DNA of 64,000 bases from PFJX01 sp031426815. GTDB lineage: Bacteria > Pseudomonadota > Gammaproteobacteria > Burkholderiales > Thiobacillaceae. The position numbers and the translations under genes were made by a program. Positions within the stretch are counted from its first letter, which is position 1. The number at the start of each line of letters is the position of its first letter. Shown here one piece after another: positions 9,018 through 17,674 of the stretch. Below the pieces are notes generated by a model. The model was not told the origin of the DNA. It was given only the letters and a program-made list of their open reading frames with translations, and made no database searches. Location: assembly GCA_031426815.1 (NCBI GenBank), contig JASJPG010000043.1:1-64000 (forward strand), written 5' to 3'.

Positions 9018-10910
9018 ATGTCTCACCATCAATTACCGATCGACCTGGCAAATCTGCTGGAGCGGCATGCGCATGAACCGACGCGCTTGCTGCAGATCCT
9101 GCGCGAAATCCAGGAAAGTCAGGGCTGGATCGCGCCGGAAGTCATCGACGCGCTGGCCGCAAACCTGAACCTGCCGCGCGCCCGCGTCGAGGGCGTCGTC
9201 GGCTTCTACAGCTTTCTGCATGCCGAACCAGTCGGCCAGTTCCGGCTGCTGTTATCAGACAACATCACCGACCGCATGCTAGGCAACCAGGATCTGCTCG
9301 CCTACCTGTGCAACAAACTGTGGGCGGAGCGCGGCCATGTCTCCGAAGATGGCCTGGTTTCAATCGACACCACCTCCTGCACCGGCCTGTGCGACCAGGG
9401 CCCGGCCATGCTGGCGAACGGCTGGGCGATCCCGAATCTGAGCCGCGAACGGCTCGACCGGATCGCCGAACTGGTGCTGGCAAAAACGCCGGTGACGCAA
9501 TGGCCGAACGAACTGTTCGCCATCGAAGACAACATCCGCCGCGCCGACATCCTGCTCGGCAACACGCTGCAACCCGGCGATGCATTGCGTGCCGCCCTCG
9601 CCCAGGTCTGCGCGCCGGGCAGCGCAGTGGAAGCCGCCGCCAACGAACGTTCCTGGCGCGAAGGCATCCCCAGCGTCGAGTTGTGCGGCCCGCTCGCCAC
9701 GCTGGAACAGATCAAGAATTCCAACCTGCGCGGGCGCGGCGGCGCCGGCTTCACCACCGGCCTGAAATGGGAAGCCTGCCGCAATGCCCCAGGCGAACCC
9801 CGTTATGTCGTATGCAACGCCGACGAAGGCGAACCGGGCACGTTCAAGGACCGCGTCCTGCTCACCGCCCAGGCCGATCTGCTGTTCGAGGGCATGACCG
9901 TCTGCGCCTATGCCATCGACGCGCGGCATGGCTTTCTCTATCTGCGCGGCGAATACCGCTACCTGCTGGAACCGCTAAACGCCGTGCTGGCCAGACGCCG
10001 CGCCGCCAATCTGCTCGGCCGGAACATCCTCGGCCAAGCCGGTTTCGATTTCGACATCGAAATTCATCTCGGCGCCGGCGCCTACGTCTGCGGCGAAGAA
10101 TCGGCGCTGATCGAATCGCTCGAAGGCAAACGCGGCATCCCGCGCAACCGGCCACCCTACCCGGTCACGCACGGCTATCTGCAGAAACCGACCACGGTCA
10201 ACAACGTCGAAACCTTCTGCGCCGCCGCGCTGATCGCGAAACACGGCGGCGACTGGTATCGCGGCATCGGCACGGCCAAATCCGCCGGCACGAAAATCCT
10301 CTCTGTCTCCGGCGACTGCGCCCACCCCGGCATCTACGAATATCCGTTCGGCGTCACGGTGCGCCAGGTGCTGGAAGACTGCGGCGCCGGGATTGGCAAA
10401 CACGATACCTTGGCGGTGCAGATCAGCGGCCCGTCCGGTGTGTGCATCGGCGTCGACGAATTCGACCGTCGCATCGCCTTCGAAGATCTCGCCACCGCCG
10501 GCGCCTTCATGGTGTTCGATGCCAGCCGCGACATGTTCGAGGTAGCGCGCAATTTCGCGCATTTTTTCGCGCACGAAAGCTGCGGTTTCTGCACGCCCTG
10601 CCGGGTCGGCACCGCCATACTGAAGGCGACCATGGACAAGATCGCGGCCGGCCATGGCACCCAGTACGACCTCGCCGAAATCGACAAGCTCGACCGCGTC
10701 CTGCACCAGTCGGCACATTGCGGCCTCGGCCACACCGCCTGCAACCCGACCCTGGACACGCTGAAACGCTTCCGCCCGACCTACGAGCGCCGCCTGAAAT
10801 CGCTCGACTTCGAACCGGCTTTCGACCTCGACGGCGCCCTGGCGGCGGCGCGGCGCATGACCGGCCGCGACGATGCCGGTGCGCACCTGAGCACGGAGAC
10901 CGAGACATGA
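9018..10910 (+). CDS. hoxF: NAD-reducing [NiFe] hydrogenase, diaphorase subunit HoxF
   Basis: FMN-containing NADH-binding subunit of the bidirectional group 3d hydrogenase. Residues ~1-170 are NuoE-like, with the Cys pair SCTGLC. The rest is NuoF-like: GRGGAGFTTGLKWEAC (FMN/NADH site), CNADEGEPGTFKDR, AYVCGEESALIESLEG, and ESCGFCTPCR plus a distant Cys for a [4Fe-4S] cluster. The NuoE part lacks an obvious first Cys pair; LSDNITD stands where it is expected. At 630 residues it is slightly longer than the ~600-residue homologue of Cupriavidus. First gene of hoxFUYH-protease; start preceded by GAGGGAGAA. Confidence 0.95.
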   Translation: MSHHQLPIDLANLLERHAHEPTRLLQILREIQESQGWIAPEVIDALAANLNLPRARVEGVVGFYSFLHAEPVGQFRLLLSDNITDRMLGNQDLLAYLCNKLWAERGHVSEDGLVSIDTTSCTGLCDQGPAMLANGWAIPNLSRERLDRIAELVLAKTPVTQWPNELFAIEDNIRRADILLGNTLQPGDALRAALAQVCAPGSAVEAAANERSWREGIPSVELCGPLATLEQIKNSNLRGRGGAGFTTGLKWEACRNAPGEPRYVVCNADEGEPGTFKDRVLLTAQADLLFEGMTVCAYAIDARHGFLYLRGEYRYLLEPLNAVLARRRAANLLGRNILGQAGFDFDIEIHLGAGAYVCGEESALIESLEGKRGIPRNRPPYPVTHGYLQKPTTVNNVETFCAAALIAKHGGDWYRGIGTAKSAGTKILSVSGDCAHPGIYEYPFGVTVRQVLEDCGAGIGKHDTLAVQISGPSGVCIGVDEFDRRIAFEDLATAGAFMVFDASRDMFEVARNFAHFFAHESCGFCTPCRVGTAILKATMDKIAAGHGTQYDLAEIDKLDRVLHQSAHCGLGHTACNPTLDTLKRFRPTYERRLKSLDFEPAFDLDGALAAARRMTGRDDAGAHLSTETET

Positions 10911-11671
10911 CCGACACCTTCCAACTCGACGGCGAAGACATTCCCTTTGCCCCCGGCCAGACCGTGCTGCAAGCCGCGCTCAGCGCCGGGCATTACATCC
11001 CGCACCTGTGCTACCACCCGGAATTCAAACCGCATGGCAGTTGCAAGGTCTGCACCGTAAAAATCGGTGCCGGCAACAACGCGCGCACCGCCGCCTCCTG
11101 CACCATGCCGGCCCAGGCCGGGCTGGAAATCGAGAGCGACAGCGAAGAGATGAACGCCCTGCGCCGCACGCTGGTGCAGATGCTGTTCGCCGAAGGCAAT
11201 CACTTCTGCCCGTCCTGCGAAAAGAGCGGCAACTGTGCGCTGCAGGCGCTCGGCGCCGATCTCGGCGTGATGACCGCCGGCTTCCGCCACTTCTACCCGG
11301 ACCGGCCGGTGGATGCTTCGCACCCGGACATCCTGCTCGATTTCAACCGCTGCATCCTGTGCGAACTGTGCGTGCGCGCCTCCTGCGAAGTCGATGAAAA
11401 GTGCGTGTTCGCGCTGTCCGGACGCGGCATTACCAAACATCTGGTGGTCAACGCCGCCTCCGGCCAATTGGTCGATACCGATATCGCGCTGAGCGACAAG
11501 GCGATGCAGGTCTGCCCGGTCGGCGTCATCCTGCAGAAGCGCGTCGGCTTCGCCGTGCCCATCGGCGAGCGCCGCTACGACCAGCGCCCGATCAGCGCCC
11601 AGGCGCTCGACGACGCGCCGCGCCCGACGGCGGATTCGGGCCATTGCGCCGCTTGCGAGGGGACATCATGA
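10907..11671 (+). CDS. hoxU: NAD-reducing [NiFe] hydrogenase, diaphorase subunit HoxU
   Basis: Electron-transfer subunit related to the N-terminal part of NuoG, carrying iron-sulfur clusters between HoxF and the hydrogenase module. The 254-residue protein has a [2Fe-2S] ferredoxin domain (CYHPEFKPHGSCKVC plus a later Cys near residue 62), a His/Cys cluster (HFCPSCEKSGNC) and one four-Cys motif (CILCELCVRASC). The start overlaps the hoxF stop by 4 bases (ATGA), so translational coupling is expected. The size and the single C-terminal cluster motif fit HoxU and not a full NuoG. Confidence 0.95.
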   Translation: MTDTFQLDGEDIPFAPGQTVLQAALSAGHYIPHLCYHPEFKPHGSCKVCTVKIGAGNNARTAASCTMPAQAGLEIESDSEEMNALRRTLVQMLFAEGNHFCPSCEKSGNCALQALGADLGVMTAGFRHFYPDRPVDASHPDILLDFNRCILCELCVRASCEVDEKCVFALSGRGITKHLVVNAASGQLVDTDIALSDKAMQVCPVGVILQKRVGFAVPIGERRYDQRPISAQALDDAPRPTADSGHCAACEGTS

Positions 11672-12231
11672 ACGCGACCACCCACTTGCCCACCCCGCCG
11701 AAAATCCGCGTCGCCACCACTTCCCTGGCCGGCTGCTTCGGCTGCCACATGTCGTTGCTCGACATCGACGAGCGCCTGTTCACGCTGCTCGAACTGGTCG
11801 AGTTCGACCGCTCGCCGCTGACCGACATCAAACATTGCGGCCCCTGCGACGTCGGCTTCATCGAGGGCGGCATCTGCAACGCGGAAAACGTGCATGTGCT
11901 GCGCGAGTTCCGCAACAACTGCAAGATCCTGGTCGCCGTCGGCGCCTGCGCGGTCACCGGCGGCCTGCCGGCGCAACGCAATCACCTGAGCCTGGCCGAC
12001 TGCCTGCAGGAGGTCTACGTCACCGAGATCAGCCTCACCAACGGCATGATCCCGAACGACCCGGAACTGCCGCTGCCGCTCGACAAGGTGCACCCGCTGC
12101 ACGAAGTGGTGAAGGTGGATTACTTCATCCCCGGCTGCCCGCCCTCCGCCGACACGCTGTGGAAATTCTTCACCGACCTGCTCGCCGGGCGCACGCCCAG
12201 CCTGAGCGTCGCGTTGACGCGGTATGACTGA
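11668..12231 (+). CDS. hoxY: NAD-reducing [NiFe] hydrogenase, small subunit HoxY
   Basis: Small hydrogenase subunit holding the proximal [4Fe-4S] cluster next to the nickel-iron site. The 187-residue protein has the first Cys pair at C23/C26 (LAGCFGCHMS), GACAVTGGLP in the middle and the last ligand in FIPGCPPSADTLW. The short length without extra cluster domains is typical of HoxY. The start overlaps the hoxU stop (ATGA). Confidence 0.95.
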   Translation: MNATTHLPTPPKIRVATTSLAGCFGCHMSLLDIDERLFTLLELVEFDRSPLTDIKHCGPCDVGFIEGGICNAENVHVLREFRNNCKILVAVGACAVTGGLPAQRNHLSLADCLQEVYVTEISLTNGMIPNDPELPLPLDKVHPLHEVVKVDYFIPGCPPSADTLWKFFTDLLAGRTPSLSVALTRYD

Positions 12232-12262
12232 GCCCAACCTCCCCCCCAGGATTGCACGCGCC

Positions 12263-13762
12263 ATGACCAATCTCGAAACCGCCGCCCATCCCGAAACCCT
12301 GCGCCGCGTCGCCATCGACCCGATCTCGCGCGTCGAAGGCCACGGCAAGGTCACGCTGCTGCTGGATGAGGACGACCACGTCCAGCAGGTGCGACTGCAT
12401 ATCGTCGAATTTCGCGGCTTCGAAAAATTCATCCAGGGCAGGCCGTATTGGGAAGTGCCGGTGATGGTGCAGCGCCTGTGCGGCATCTGCCCGGTGTCGC
12501 ATCACTTGGCGGCGTCCAAGGCGCTCGACCAGATCGTCGGCGCGCATACGTTGACGCCGACCGCCGACAAGCTGCGCCGCCTGATGCATTACGGCCAGAT
12601 CCTGCAATCGCACGCGCTGCATTTCTTCCACCTGTCGTCGCCCGACCTGCTGTTCGGCTTCGGTTCCGACGTTGCCAAACGCAACATCGTCGGCGTCGCC
12701 GCCGCCAACCCGGAGATCGCGCGCCAGGGCGTGCTGCTGCGCAAATACGGCCAGGAAGTCATCCGCCACACTGCCGGCAAACGCATCCACGGCACCGGCT
12801 CTGTGCCCGGCGGCGTCAACAAGAACCTGAGCCTGACCGAGCGCGACGAACTGTTCAAAGACATCTACCAGATGATCGGCTGGGCGCGCGGCGCGGTGCA
12901 TCTGACGCGGCAACTGTTCGAACAGAACCTGGCCGAATTCAACGCCTTCGGCCGCTTCAACGCCCACACGATGAGCCTGATCCGCGCCGACGGTGCGATG
13001 GACCTGTACCACGGCGGCTTGCGCGCGCGCGACATGAACGGCAAGACGATCTTCGACCACCTCAATTACAACCGCTACTGGGAACAGATCAGCGAGGAAG
13101 TGAAACCCTGGTCGTACATGAAGTTTCCCTTCCTGCGCACGCTCGGCCCGGAGGCCGGCTGGTACCGCGTCGGCCCGCTGGCGCGGGTGACGCAATGCGA
13201 CTTCATCCCGACGCCGCTGGCCGACCGCGAACGCCAGGACTTCCTCGCCTTCGATGCCGGTAACACCGCCGGCGCGACGCTGGGCTACCACTGGGCGCGC
13301 ATGATCGAAATGCTGCACGCCGCCGAAGCGATCAAGGAACTGCTGCACGACGCCGACCTACAGGGCGACGAACTGGTGGTGGCGGAAAAAGACCGGGGCG
13401 AACGCCAGGAACGCGGCGTCGGCATGATCGAAGCGCCGCGCGGCACGCTGATCCACCACTACCGCGTCGACGAACACGACCAGGTCATCCGCGCCAACCT
13501 GATCGTCTCAACCACGCACAACAACCAGGCCATGAACGAAGCCGTGCGCCAGGTCGCGCGGCAATATCTCGACGGCCGCAAACTGACCGAAGGCCTGCTC
13601 AACCACATCGAAGTCGCCGTGCGCGCCTTCGACCCGTGCCTGTCCTGCGCCACCCACGCCCTCGGCAAGATGCCGCTGCAACTCGAACTGATCGACGTTG
13701 AAGGCAAGCAGATCGACCAGATCACGCGCGGTGTTTGCGACGAGCCAACGACCAGCTGTTGA
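12263..13762 (+). CDS. hoxH: NAD-reducing [NiFe] hydrogenase, large subunit HoxH
   Basis: Catalytic large subunit carrying the [NiFe](CN)2CO site. The N-terminal ligand motif RLCGIC lies at residues ~72-76 and the C-terminal motif DPCLSCATH at ~457-465. About 34 residues follow the His and should be removed by the protease encoded next. The ATG at 12263 gives 499 residues and a start close to other HoxH (short lead before IDPISRVEGHGK). An upstream in-frame ATG at 12224 overlapping the hoxY stop is possible. Group 3d assignment rests on both the sequence pattern and the hoxFUYH order. Confidence 0.95.
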   Translation: MTNLETAAHPETLRRVAIDPISRVEGHGKVTLLLDEDDHVQQVRLHIVEFRGFEKFIQGRPYWEVPVMVQRLCGICPVSHHLAASKALDQIVGAHTLTPTADKLRRLMHYGQILQSHALHFFHLSSPDLLFGFGSDVAKRNIVGVAAANPEIARQGVLLRKYGQEVIRHTAGKRIHGTGSVPGGVNKNLSLTERDELFKDIYQMIGWARGAVHLTRQLFEQNLAEFNAFGRFNAHTMSLIRADGAMDLYHGGLRARDMNGKTIFDHLNYNRYWEQISEEVKPWSYMKFPFLRTLGPEAGWYRVGPLARVTQCDFIPTPLADRERQDFLAFDAGNTAGATLGYHWARMIEMLHAAEAIKELLHDADLQGDELVVAEKDRGERQERGVGMIEAPRGTLIHHYRVDEHDQVIRANLIVSTTHNNQAMNEAVRQVARQYLDGRKLTEGLLNHIEVAVRAFDPCLSCATHALGKMPLQLELIDVEGKQIDQITRGVCDEPTTSC

Positions 13763-14214
13763 ACCCCGCCCCCATCCTGATCATCGGCATCGGCAACCCC
13801 AGCCGAGGCGACGACGCACTCGGCCCGTTGCTGATTGAGCGCCTGGAAACGCTGCACTTGCCCGATGTGGAACTGCTCACCGACTTCCAGCTACAGGTCG
13901 AATTCGCCCTCGACCTGCAAGGCCGGCAACAAGTCATCTTCATCGACGCCAGCCTCAACGCCACCCCGCCCTTCGAGTTCTCCTCCGTCACCGCCGTCGA
14001 AGACAGCAGCTACAGCAGCCACGCCCTGTCTCCCGGCGCGGTGCTGCATGCCTACCGAAAACTGTTCGGCGAACCGCCGCCAGCGTTTGTACTGGCGATA
14101 CGCGGCGAAGCGTTCGAACTGGGGGAAGGACTGAGCGAAGCAGCGGTGGACAATTTGGAAGCCGCGCTGGGATGGTTGCGCGAGAGACTGACTTGCCCTT
14201 GCCCTGGCAATTAG
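13759..14214 (+). CDS. hoxW: hydrogenase maturation protease (HoxW type)
   Basis: Endopeptidase that trims the C-terminus of the hydrogenase large subunit after nickel insertion. The N-terminus has the family signature IIGIGNPSRGDDALGP, including the Asp expected to contact nickel, and a second conserved segment FIDAS about 45 residues later. There is no ATG near the correct start: the best choice is TTG at 13759, overlapping the hoxH stop (TTGA) and giving 151 residues. Another TTG lies at 13735. Its position directly after hoxH argues it processes HoxH. It differs clearly from the second protease at 15711-16217. Confidence 0.88.
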   Translation: MNPAPILIIGIGNPSRGDDALGPLLIERLETLHLPDVELLTDFQLQVEFALDLQGRQQVIFIDASLNATPPFEFSSVTAVEDSSYSSHALSPGAVLHAYRKLFGEPPPAFVLAIRGEAFELGEGLSEAAVDNLEAALGWLRERLTCPCPGN

Positions 14215-14234
14215 TTGGTTATATATATGCAACC

Positions 14235-14657
14235 ATGAAAGTCGTTCTCGATACCTCCGTTCTCGTCGCAGCAGCGCGCTCCAGACAAGGCGCGAGCTTC
14301 GCTATCGTATCGTCCATTCCCAACCCAGCCTATCAACCTTGTCTTTCTGTTGCGCTGTATCTTGAATGGCAAGCAGTGCTGAGCCGACAGGAACATCTTC
14401 CCCAAGGCATGCACCCCAACGATGTGTTCGGATACCTACGCTACCTTGCCGCTCAAGCCTCCTTGCATGACATTCACTATCTCTGGCGACCATTTTTGAA
14501 CGACCCAGACGACGACATGGTGCTCGAACTCGCCGTCGCCGCAGGATGTCCCTATATCGTGACCCACAACATTGGAGATTTCCGTCGTACCAGTGAACTT
14601 GGGATAACCGCCATCAAACCTCGCGATTTTCTGAACCTGATCAGGAGCTCAACATGA
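14235..14657 (+). CDS. PIN-domain toxin of a toxin-antitoxin pair
   Basis: Probable PIN-family ribonuclease (COG1569-like). The 140-residue protein starts MKVVLDTSVLVAAARS, with the first catalytic Asp at residue 6. It has a middle acidic segment (NDPDDDMVLELAVAAG) and a last one in IVTHNIGDF, as in PIN domains. The start at 14235 is chosen over an in-frame upstream start because the protein then begins like other PIN toxins. The next gene overlaps by 4 bases. Base composition is more AT-rich than in the hox genes, and an ATATATAT tract lies just upstream. Confidence 0.85.
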   Translation: MKVVLDTSVLVAAARSRQGASFAIVSSIPNPAYQPCLSVALYLEWQAVLSRQEHLPQGMHPNDVFGYLRYLAAQASLHDIHYLWRPFLNDPDDDMVLELAVAAGCPYIVTHNIGDFRRTSELGITAIKPRDFLNLIRSST

Positions 14658-14890
14658 CCGCACTTACCATCCGCCTACCGGAATCGCTACATCGGAACAT
14701 CAAGGAATTAGCACGCAGCGAAGGCATATCCGTGAATCAATTCATTGCCAGCGCGGCATCGGAAAAAATGGCTGCAGTCCATACATTGGACTATCTTCGA
14801 CGCGAAGCCGCAGCAGGCAAACGCGAAGACTTTGAGCGCTATCTTGGTGCGGTGCCAGATGTACCGCCCGAAGATGACGACAAGATTTGA
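14654..14890 (+). CDS. ribbon-helix-helix antitoxin
   Basis: A 78-residue protein with an N-terminal ribbon-helix-helix DNA-binding fold (TALTIRLPESLHRNIKELARSEGISVNQFIASA, about residues 2-35) and an acidic C-terminal tail that would neutralise the toxin. It overlaps the PIN gene by ATGA, so the pair is toxin first, antitoxin second. Such pairs normally repress their own promoter, and the AT-rich tract before 14235 would be the likely operator. It belongs to the HicB/CopG-like antitoxin type. Confidence 0.82.
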   Translation: MTALTIRLPESLHRNIKELARSEGISVNQFIASAASEKMAAVHTLDYLRREAAAGKREDFERYLGAVPDVPPEDDDKI

Positions 14891-14996
14891 GGCTGCCGTC
14901 CGAGTTTGAAAACGATGATTTTCAATAGCTCCAGTCAAGGCAGTTTTCGAAGGAACTTGGATACTTCAGCCGCAAGGGTGAAGTAACGTTGCCCCC

Positions 14997-15680
14997 ATGA
15001 ACACCCCCTCCTGCTACATGTGCGCCGGCGAGGCAACATCGCGGGAACACGCGCCCCCGCGTTGCTTGTTCCCAGAAACCAAGGACACTCCTGACAGGTC
15101 CGACTACCGAAAGAACCTAGTAACGGTCCCGTCCTGCGAACTTCATAATAGCGAGAAGTCGCATGATGACGAATACCTGCTCTTTGCTTTAGCCGGTTCA
15201 TACACTTCCAGCAGCATTGGCCTGACTCAGTTTCTGACAAAGGTCCATAGAGCGTTCGAGAGGAGACCAAGCAAAGCGGCCAACTTCGTTCGACGGTCCA
15301 GCCCGGTTCAACTTAAACGTCCCGACCAAGCAGACTGGGAGCAGGGAGTTCAAGTTCTCATCGATGGGGCGCGAATCGACGGCGTGCTAAGCAACTGCGC
15401 CCGCGCGCTTTACCACCACCACACTCGATCGAAATTTCAAGGCCCCGTCGAAGTTCTCACGAACTTCACGATGTACCTTGACGAGAAAACTCAAACCTCG
15501 GTAAGTGCAGCCTTTGACACCACGACAAGAATGATGGCAGCTGAGCCGCTCCTCGGCGAAAACCCTGCAGTCTTCTCGTACAAGTTCAAAGAAACCAGAA
15601 GTATGGCCATCTTCTACTTCTGCTTCTACGAGAGCAGTACAGCGATTGTTCGCTTCAAAAAGATTGTCCTTGCCCGCTGA
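14997..15680 (+). CDS. HNH-like protein of unknown role
   Basis: A 227-residue protein whose N-terminus looks like a zinc-stabilised HNH nuclease core: C6-x2-C9, REH at 16-18, then C47-x2-HN (50-51) and K54...DDEYL. The remaining ~165 residues match no family I recognise. Codon use and base composition are more AT-rich than the flanking hydrogenase genes, suggesting recent acquisition. No good ribosome binding site precedes the ATG. It sits between the toxin-antitoxin pair and the convergent hydrogenase operon; a defence role is conceivable but not shown. Confidence 0.65.
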   Translation: MNTPSCYMCAGEATSREHAPPRCLFPETKDTPDRSDYRKNLVTVPSCELHNSEKSHDDEYLLFALAGSYTSSSIGLTQFLTKVHRAFERRPSKAANFVRRSSPVQLKRPDQADWEQGVQVLIDGARIDGVLSNCARALYHHHTRSKFQGPVEVLTNFTMYLDEKTQTSVSAAFDTTTRMMAAEPLLGENPAVFSYKFKETRSMAIFYFCFYESSTAIVRFKKIVLAR

Positions 15681-15710
15681 ACGGTTCAGTACTTTTCCAA
15701 GCACGGGGCT

Positions 15711-16217
15711 CTATTTCAGCCACCCTATGACCGCCTCTAACGCCGCCGGTATGGCCTGTTCCACCGGTGCGCTCAGCACCTCGCCGAACTCGAAATCGGG
15801 TTCCGCTTCCACCCCGATCACCCGAATGTCTTCCGGCAAATCCAGGCCCAGTTTGCGTCCGAAGGCAAGCGCGGCGGACATACTCAGGTCGTGTACTGAA
15901 GCGGTGTGCTGAACACTGAGTTCATCCATCTCCCTGGCCAACAGGCTGTGCAGGCTGCCGGGGGCAGCACCGGTGGTCATGGCGTCGACGATGATGGCGC
16001 GGCGGTAGCCGGCCAGGTGTTCCATCAGGGCAAGGCCGCCCAGCGACAGGCAGATCACATCGACCGCAGGATCGTTGAGGCGGGCTTTGACGGCTTCCGC
16101 GACACGCCAGCCGACGCCGTCGTCGCCCAGGATGGGATTGCCGAGGCCGATGACGAGGGTGGTGGCGGGAAGGCTTGCCGGCGGGACGCCGGCGCTCCCG
16201 GTTGCGCGCCGGGTCAT
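15711..16217 (-). CDS. hydrogenase maturation protease for the Mvh-type hydrogenase
   Basis: Nickel-dependent endopeptidase family (HyaD/HycI/FrcD fold), 168 residues. The N-terminal motif VIGLGNPILGDDGVGWRVAE and the central IIVDAMTTG are diagnostic; VIGVEAEPDFEFGEVLSAPV near the C-terminus is also family-typical. Its ATG overlaps the stop of the large-subunit gene (ATGA), so it is the last gene of the hdr-mvh operon and should process that large subunit. The N-terminus has ~18 extra residues before the conserved core; a later start cannot be excluded. Confidence 0.9.
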   Translation of the reverse strand: MTRRATGSAGVPPASLPATTLVIGLGNPILGDDGVGWRVAEAVKARLNDPAVDVICLSLGGLALMEHLAGYRRAIIVDAMTTGAAPGSLHSLLAREMDELSVQHTASVHDLSMSAALAFGRKLGLDLPEDIRVIGVEAEPDFEFGEVLSAPVEQAIPAALEAVIGWLK

Positions 16218-17671
16218 CCCCGCACCACGTCGACGATCTCGCCATTGGCAGCGTGGATGCTGACTTCCAGCGGGATCTTGCCCGGCAGCGAGTGGGTGGC
16301 GCAGCCCAGACACGGGTCGTAGGCGCGGTAGGCCATTTCGATGCGGTTGAGCAGGCCTTCCGATACCACCGTGCCGGCCTTGATCAGGCTCTTGGCCGCC
16401 TTGTTGATCGACAGGCTCATCGCGGCGTTGTTGTTGGTGGTGCCGACCACCAGATTCACCATGGTCAGCAAGCCGCGTTCGTCGGTGCGGTAATGGTGGG
16501 TCAGCGTGCCGCGCGGCGCTTCGACGATGCCGACGCCTTCCGTCGGCGTCGCGGTCGGCATCACGCGCACGTCGGGCGAGGTGATTTCCGGATCGGTGGA
16601 CAGTTGCACCCAGCGTTCCGCCGCGTAGAGCAGTTCGATCAGGCGCGCCCAGTGGATCGCCAGCCGGCTGTGCGCCGGTTTGCCCAGCGTGGCGAAGAAC
16701 TTTTCGTATTCGGCCTGTGCCAGCGGGGTGACCATGCCTTCGGCCACGTTCAGCCGCGAAAGCGGCGTCGCCATGTAGACGCCGGAATCGGCGCCGTCGG
16801 TGAAGCCGTTCCAGCCGACTTTCTTCAGATACGGGAATTTCAGATAGCTCCACGGCTCCACCCGTTCGGCGATCCAGTCGGTGTATTCGTTGGGCGCGTA
16901 GGTGCCGTGATGCGTGCCGTCCGGCCCGACGATACGGACGTTGCCGTCATAGAAATTCACTTTGTTGTTGGCGTCCACCAGGCCCATGTAATAGGTTTTG
17001 TGGGTGTAGGCGTCGCCCTGGATCATGGCGAGGTATTCCGGGTTGCCCAGCACCAGATCGTGGAACACCTGCAAGGCGAACTGGCCAAATTCCACCGCCC
17101 AGCGCCCCATGGTTTCGATTTCCTTGCGTTCTTCTTCCGAGATCGCCTTGGTCTGGCCGCCCGGCACGGCGGTACACGGATGCACCTTGCGGCCGCCGAT
17201 GATTTCGACGGTGCGGTGGCCGTATTTACGCGCCTGGATCACCTTGCCGCCGATCTCCAGACCGACTTTCTTGATCACGCCGAGGATGTTGCGCTCGGCC
17301 ACCGGCGTATCCGGCCCCATGATGAAATCCGGCCCACCGAGGATGAAGAAGTGGGTGGTGTGGTCGGCGAAGAAGAAGGCGGAGTACAGCAGTTCGCGCA
17401 GTTTCTTGGCGGCCGGCGGCGGCGTCACGCCGTACACCGCGTCGGCGGCCTTGGCGGCGGCCATGTGGTGCGCTTCCGGACAGACGCCACAGATGCGGTT
17501 GGTCAGCACCGGCATTTCCTCCACCGGGCGGCCGACGCAGAAGCGCTCGAAGCCGCGCAGTTCCGGCACTTGCAGGTAAGCATTGGCAACATCACCGGCT
17601 GCGTCGAGGTATATTTCGATCTTGCCGTGGCCTTCCAGCCGGGTCAGGGGGTCGATGGTGATGCGTTGCAT
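16214..17671 (-). CDS. mvhA: [NiFe] hydrogenase large subunit, Mvh (group 3c) type
   Basis: Catalytic subunit of a cytosolic hydrogenase that partners heterodisulfide reductase. The 485-residue protein has RICGVC (C61, C64) and DPCLGCATH (C454, C457, ending at H460), followed by a 25-residue tail for removal by the adjacent protease. Compared with HoxH in the same window it has longer loops (VPGGQTKAISEEERKEIETM) and a distinct N-terminus. Placement with mvhG, mvhD and hdrABC supports group 3c and argues against an F420-reducing (3a) enzyme, which would have an frhB partner. It is 3 bp downstream of mvhG. Confidence 0.93.
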   Translation of the reverse strand: MQRITIDPLTRLEGHGKIEIYLDAAGDVANAYLQVPELRGFERFCVGRPVEEMPVLTNRICGVCPEAHHMAAAKAADAVYGVTPPPAAKKLRELLYSAFFFADHTTHFFILGGPDFIMGPDTPVAERNILGVIKKVGLEIGGKVIQARKYGHRTVEIIGGRKVHPCTAVPGGQTKAISEEERKEIETMGRWAVEFGQFALQVFHDLVLGNPEYLAMIQGDAYTHKTYYMGLVDANNKVNFYDGNVRIVGPDGTHHGTYAPNEYTDWIAERVEPWSYLKFPYLKKVGWNGFTDGADSGVYMATPLSRLNVAEGMVTPLAQAEYEKFFATLGKPAHSRLAIHWARLIELLYAAERWVQLSTDPEITSPDVRVMPTATPTEGVGIVEAPRGTLTHHYRTDERGLLTMVNLVVGTTNNNAAMSLSINKAAKSLIKAGTVVSEGLLNRIEMAYRAYDPCLGCATHSLPGKIPLEVSIHAANGEIVDVVRG

Positions 17672-17674
17672 GAG

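Noticed and set aside
15711..16853. 380-codon reading of the protease gene
   Set aside because: The upstream 212 codons overlap mvhA in another frame; the protease starts at 16217.
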